A stretch of DNA of 8,296 nt, taken from assembly GCA_016919565.1 (NCBI GenBank), contig JACXTO010000031.1, positions 1-8,296 on the forward strand. The letters are read 5' to 3'. How positions within the stretch are numbered: the stretch's first letter is position 1; the number at the start of each line of letters is the position of its first letter. Both the position numbers and the translations under genes were made by a program. Below are positions 5,655-8,296 of this stretch, one piece after another. The notes below the pieces were generated by a model. It saw only the letters and a program-made list of their open reading frames with translations. It was not told the DNA's origin and did not search any database. The stretch comes from Methanomassiliicoccaceae archaeon (GTDB lineage Archaea > Thermoplasmatota > Thermoplasmata > Methanomassiliicoccales > UBA472).

Positions 5655-6542
5655 TCACTTCTCCTTCTCTAGAACTCTGACGTGATCTCCTCTCACTGTC
5701 ACAGGGATCGGGACCATCGCTTCGAACAGCTCCACGGTGATCTCCTCCTTCGCCTCGTCGATATTCTTGACGCGGGCCTTCTCGCCCTTGAACGGACCGG
5801 CGATGAGCTCCACCACGTCGCCCTCGCTGATCCCCGATACCAATGGCTTCGGGGTGAGGAAGTGGTCTATCTCGGCGAAGGTGGTCTCGCCCTCGACCAG
5901 GCCGCGGCCGCGGCGGATGCCCCGGACCGATTCGCGCATCTGGTCGGTGTTCATCCCTTCGATCAGTATGTAACCGTGAAGGTTGGTCGGCGCCAGGATG
6001 GCATAGATGCCGGTCTTGCCGGTCTTTGCCCTGGACGCGACATCGTCGGCCACGTTCTTCTCGTGCCCGATGCTCGCCTTCAGGATCATCATGGATTGCC
6101 TGGCGACGGCCTTGAACTCCATCCGGTCGCAGACCGTGGTGGTCCCGTCGAAGCACGCCTCCAAGGTGGCGGCACAGGCCTCGGCGAACCGGACGCCCTT
6201 GGGCGCCATCAGCTCGAACTTGAGCTCCTTCGGCTTGCTCGCGTCCAGATTGAACGCGACGTCGGGGGTCGATGCGGAATTGCTGTCCCATATGACCCCG
6301 GTAGAATCGTAAATGCGGCATTCCCAGTCGGCCGCGCCCTCCTCGACGGAGATCACCTTCATGATGGCGCGCAGTCTGACCTTCTTCTTGCCGCCCTCGC
6401 CGCTCTTCAGCGTCAGCTTCCAAAGCGTGTTTCCTCCGGCCGGCACGAGGCGCTCGTCCTTCTCTCCGCTGAGAGATAGGCCGCCCACGGGAGTGGGCTC
6501 CACTGCTGCCGGAATGACGGGTTGCTGCTCTTCTTCGTTCAT
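5655..6542 (-). CDS. spt5: Transcription elongation factor Spt5 (NusG family) with long N-terminal extension
   Basis: The C-terminal half is an ordinary archaeal Spt5. The NGN domain at about 151-230 ([20 protein letters not shown], then [19 protein letters not shown] and [10 protein letters not shown]) binds the RNA polymerase clamp with Spt4; the KOW domain follows at about 238-292 ([18 protein letters not shown], ending VRGDHVRV). Most archaeal Spt5 proteins are about 145-160 residues; this one has 295. The first 148 residues form an extra segment: a short acidic Pro-rich tail (1-20), then alternating hydrophobic strands (for example [48 protein letters not shown]), resembling a beta-sandwich, with four Cys (75, 123, 130, 138). 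I see no frameshift, and no strong internal Shine-Dalgarno before Met151/152, so it appears to be translated as one protein. The start ATG at 6542 has a weak GGGGT about 9 bases upstream. It follows secE by 35 bases. Confidence 0.93.
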   Translation of the reverse strand: MNEEEQQPVIPAAVEPTPVGGLSLSGEKDERLVPAGGNTLWKLTLKSGEGGKKKVRLRAIMKVISVEEGAADWECRIYDSTGVIWDSNSASTPDVAFNLDASKPKELKFELMAPKGVRFAEACAATLEACFDGTTTVCDRMEFKAVARQSMMILKASIGHEKNVADDVASRAKTGKTGIYAILAPTNLHGYILIEGMNTDQMRESVRGIRRGRGLVEGETTFAEIDHFLTPKPLVSGISEGDVVELIAGPFKGEKARVKNIDEAKEEITVELFEAMVPIPVTVRGDHVRVLEKEK

Positions 6543-6577
6543 GTCAGGCTACCCCAGAGTGTTCGAGATTCAGCGCC

Positions 6578-6796
6578 TTACGCGGTGAAGATGCTGCTCC
6601 AGATCAGGTAGATGAGGAACCCGAGACCGCCGATGAGCAGGAGGCCGATCCCAGTGATGGTCACGGTCTTGATGTACTCGTCGTTGGTGGGCTTGCGCGC
6701 CATCTTGATGACCCGGCCGTACTTGCCCTTGCCGATCTTGCCGACGCACTCCTCGATGTCCTTTTGGACTTCCCAGGACTTGTCTACGATGTCCAT
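6578..6796 (-). CDS. secE: Preprotein translocase subunit SecE (Sec61 gamma type)
   Basis: A 72-residue single-span membrane protein, the gamma clamp of the SecYEbeta channel. An amphipathic N-terminal helix (about 1-35) leads to the conserved KMARKPTNDEYIKT segment that lies on the membrane surface, then one transmembrane helix at about 46-70 (ITGIGLLLIGGLGFLIYLIW). Length matches archaeal SecE (about 55-75). The start ATG at 6794-6796 has only a weak GAGTG-like Shine-Dalgarno upstream. The gene lies between ftsZ and spt5, a conserved archaeal arrangement. Confidence 0.93.
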   Translation of the reverse strand: MDIVDKSWEVQKDIEECVGKIGKGKYGRVIKMARKPTNDEYIKTVTITGIGLLLIGGLGFLIYLIWSSIFTA

Positions 6797-6835
6797 TTCG
6801 AAACACTCTTCTAAGGCTTCCCGATTCTCTTCAAT

Positions 6836-6850
6836 GTTAAATGCCTTTTG
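6836..6850 (-). promoter_or_regulatory. Weak candidate BRE/TATA for secE-spt5-rpl11
   Basis: On the minus strand CAAAAGG is followed by CATTTAACA, about 40 bases before the secE ATG and just after the ftsZ stop. Distance fits a short leader. The TATA core is poor, so read-through from ftsZ is an alternative. Confidence 0.35.
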
Positions 6851-6853
6851 GTC

Positions 6854-7960
6854 CTAACGGATGAAATCGACTCCCATGCTCTTGTTCATGGCGGTCTCCT
6901 TCGGCCCGAGGATATGCTTCGACTTCACGCCAGTGATCACGACCATCACCCTGACCTTGTCGCGCAGCGTCGGGTCGACGGCGGCACCCCAGATGATCCG
7001 CGCATTGGGGCTCACCTTGGACTGGATGATCTCCGCCACCCTCTCCGCTTCGCTGACCGTCATGTTCTCGCCGCCGGTCACGTTGATCAATGCTCCGCTC
7101 GCCCCGGTGATGTCGACGTCGATGAGCGGGGAGTTGATCGCCTCGTCCACGGCGTGATCGATGCGGTCGTCCTCGTCGCCCTCTCCCAGGCCGATCATGG
7201 CAACCCCGCCGCCCTTCATGATGGTGCGTAGGTCGTTGAAGTCCAGGTTGACCAACCCAGGCTTGGTGATCAGTTCGGTGATGCCCTTTATCGCTCGGAC
7301 CAGGACCTCATCGGCCACCTTGAAGGCGGCGTTCAGCGGCAGCCTGGGCACGAGCTCGAGCAGCTTGTCGTTAGGTATTACTATGACAGTGTCCGCGATA
7401 TTGCGCAGCCGCTCCAGTCCCCATTCGGCGTTCTCGGCGCGGATCGCGCCCTCGGCCTTGAACGGCGAGGTGCAGACGCAAATCGTCAAGGCGCCGAGGT
7501 CTTTTGCGACCTGCGCCACGAACGGCGCCGATCCGGTTCCAGTGCCGCCGCCAAGGCCAGCCGTTATGAATACGATATCCGCTCCATGGAGGGCCTTCTT
7601 GAGCTCCTCCTCCGCCTCGCGGGCGGCCTCTTCGCCCACCTGGGGAAGCGCTCCCGCCCCCAAACCCCTGGTGCTTCTCCGGCCCAGCAGTATCTTGTGA
7701 GGCGCCCTGATGGCCAGCAGATGCTGCGCATCAGTGTTCGCCGCGTACAGCTCCGCACCGGCAATGCCGACCTCGGTCATGCGGTCGATGGTGTTCGAGC
7801 CGCCGCCGCCGCAGCCCACGATCTTGATGTTGGTCTTCAAGCTGGCCAAAATGCGCTCCAGCTCCTCGTCCTCTTGAGCGTATTCTGAGAACGAGGTTGC
7901 CATCTCTGGCGCGGCTGCCGGACCTGCACGGGTAAGTGCGTCGCTGATGAACGATTTCAT
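6854..7960 (-). CDS. ftsZ: Cell division GTPase FtsZ
   Basis: A 368-residue tubulin-like GTPase that polymerises at the division site. GTP-binding elements: GCGGGGSN at 49-56, NTDAQ at 75-79 and the tubulin/FtsZ signature GGGTGTGS at 137-144. The T7 loop NLDFNDL is at 238-244, with the catalytic Asp pair (D240, D243) that completes the site of the next subunit. The N-terminal [13 protein letters not shown] and acidic helix before the GTPase core look like archaeal FtsZ. The C-terminus ends in VDFIR, a short archaeal-type tail that may serve as a partner-binding peptide. The start is ATG at 7958-7960, with AGGAG (7968-7972) 7 bases upstream; a longer in-frame ATG 19 codons earlier lies before the TATA box and is rejected. 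A second FtsZ gene lies directly upstream. Confidence 0.97.
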   Translation of the reverse strand: MKSFISDALTRAGPAAAPEMATSFSEYAQEDEELERILASLKTNIKIVGCGGGGSNTIDRMTEVGIAGAELYAANTDAQHLLAIRAPHKILLGRRSTRGLGAGALPQVGEEAAREAEEELKKALHGADIVFITAGLGGGTGTGSAPFVAQVAKDLGALTICVCTSPFKAEGAIRAENAEWGLERLRNIADTVIVIPNDKLLELVPRLPLNAAFKVADEVLVRAIKGITELITKPGLVNLDFNDLRTIMKGGGVAMIGLGEGDEDDRIDHAVDEAINSPLIDVDITGASGALINVTGGENMTVSEAERVAEIIQSKVSPNARIIWGAAVDPTLRDKVRVMVVITGVKSKHILGPKETAMNKSMGVDFIR

Positions 7961-7990
7961 GACAATTCTCCTGGAGCGATATTGAGGGAG

Positions 7991-8010
7991 GCCGCGCTTA
8001 TAAGCACGGC
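7991..8010. promoter_or_regulatory. TATA box inside a 20-bp near-perfect palindrome (ftsZ promoter/operator candidate)
   Basis: GCCG-C-GCTTATAAGC-A-CGGC is its own reverse complement except for one symmetric pair (7995/8006). Its centre, CTTATAAG (7997-8004), lies about 40 bases before the ftsZ ATG, so transcription starting about 25 bases downstream (near 7975) would leave a leader just long enough for the AGGAG at 7968-7972. A dimeric regulator bound here would cover the TATA box. Confidence 0.55.
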
Positions 8011-8021
8011 TCTCCAACTGC

Positions 8022-8053
8022 CTTATACTCTATTTCGATTTAAAAGATTTCGA
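8022..8053 (-). promoter_or_regulatory. Tandem BRE/TATA-like elements upstream of ftsZ
   Basis: On the minus strand ATCGAAAT occurs twice (8054-8047 and 8039-8032), 15 bases apart. The first copy is followed by CTTTTAAA, the second by AGAGTATAAGG. Each pair looks like a BRE (CGAAAT) plus TATA box, the classical archaeal promoter layout. Together with the palindromic TATA they could give two or three starts for ftsZ. Confidence 0.45.
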
Positions 8054-8100
8054 TGCTCAGGCAATCCCCAGAAGTCCGGTGTCACCTTTGTCCGATGCAA

Positions 8101-8142
8101 TAGAAGAGGGAAGGTAGGCCGACCGCGGATGCGCGCGGTCGG
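8101..8142 (-). terminator. Hairpin and pyrimidine tract after the upstream ftsZ
   Basis: CCGACCGCG (8119-8127) and CGCGGTCGG (8134-8142) pair perfectly over 9 bp around a 6-base loop. On the minus strand the stem begins 15 bases after the stop codon and is followed by a C/T-rich run (CCTACCTTCCCTCTTCT). This fits a terminator for the upstream ftsZ, though archaeal termination usually relies on a purer T run. Confidence 0.5.
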
Positions 8143-8157
8143 TCGTTAGTCTTAGGT

Positions 8158-8296
8158 TCACTTGATGAAGTCTAGGTCTGCTCCCTTGAGCCTCGTGAAC
8201 TCGGTCGTCCGTCCGATGATCTGCTTGGACTGCACGCCCGCCACGATCACCATGACCCGGATCTTGTGCTCCAGGGTCGGGTCGATCGCCGCTCCC
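8158..8296 (-). CDS. ftsZ: Second FtsZ, C-terminal end only (gene runs off the right edge)
   Basis: The last 45 codons and TGA stop (8158-8160) of a second FtsZ. GAAIDPTLEHKIRVMVIVAG aligns without gaps to [20 protein letters not shown] of the complete ftsZ, followed by VQSKQIIG against VKSKHILG. It ends LDFIK against VDFIR, keeping the same short C-terminal motif. The segment between (RTTEFTRLKGAD) is unlike its paralogue. It is on the same strand and upstream, separated from the complete gene by about 200 bases that hold a terminator-like hairpin and promoters, so the two genes are adjacent but probably separately expressed. The catalytic part lies outside the window. Confidence 0.9.
   Translation of the reverse strand, partial: GAAIDPTLEHKIRVMVIVAGVQSKQIIGRTTEFTRLKGADLDFIK

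Noticed and set aside
5644..6479. Long open frames in other frames of spt5, on both strands
   Set aside because: Their products are biased to Arg, Gly, Asp and Leu and lack domains, while the spt5 frame matches NGN and KOW motifs.
7961..8017. Longer FtsZ starting 19 codons upstream
   Set aside because: This ATG lies upstream of the palindromic TATA box and the added residues are unlike FtsZ; AGGAG supports the shorter start.

Overview
The window is a piece of an archaeal chromosome. The order ftsZ - secE - spt5 - rpl11 - rpl1 - rpl10 - rpl12, the archaeal P0/P1-type stalk proteins, the archaeal NGN-KOW Spt5, a Sec61-gamma-type SecE and an Orc1/Cdc6 initiator all point to a euryarchaeal lineage. 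High GC, strong Shine-Dalgarno sequences and the overall protein character suggest a Thermoplasmatota member, possibly Methanomassiliicoccales-like; that placement is inference. No mobile element, CRISPR array, tRNA or rRNA gene was recognised.

Layout, right to left, because almost everything is on the minus strand. (1) 8158-8296: 3' end of one FtsZ, followed by a GC-rich hairpin and pyrimidine tract that looks like a terminator. (2) 8053-7991: promoter region of a second, complete ftsZ. It has two BRE/TATA-like elements and a third TATA box at the centre of a 20-bp palindrome with one mismatched pair. (3) 7960-6854: ftsZ. (4) 6796-5171: secE, spt5 and rpl11, closely spaced behind a weak promoter. 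Spt5 carries a roughly 148-residue N-terminal extension not seen in minimal archaeal Spt5. (5) 5070-3089: rpl1, rpl10, rpl12, behind their own TATA-like element and a short leader that folds into a bulged hairpin touching the rpl1 Shine-Dalgarno, a candidate L1 feedback site. (6) 3088-2941: a convergent intergenic region with several inverted repeats. (7) 2608-2940, plus strand: a 110-residue helical protein of unknown function, the only plus-strand gene. (8) 2423-278: a NIF3/DUF34 protein and an Orc1/Cdc6 family AAA+ protein, 13 bases apart and probably co-transcribed. (9) 204-1: 5' end of gcvT, with no usable ATG; a CTG codon sits at ideal distance from a GGAGG.

Functionally the block joins cell division (two FtsZ), protein export (SecE), transcription elongation (Spt5), the ribosomal L1 stalk, the L11/L10/L12 GTPase-associated centre and replication initiation (Orc1/Cdc6). 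Most of the window is conserved core-genome content. The less ordinary signals are the Spt5 extension, the palindromic ftsZ promoter, the L1 leader hairpin, the near-identical DNA encoding the L10 and L12 tails, and the non-ATG gcvT start. Several start codons were placed by Shine-Dalgarno position and differ from the longest open frame: rpl12, rpl10, rpl1, ftsZ and the 110-residue gene. The NIF3 start is left at the first ATG, although the second fits slightly better.
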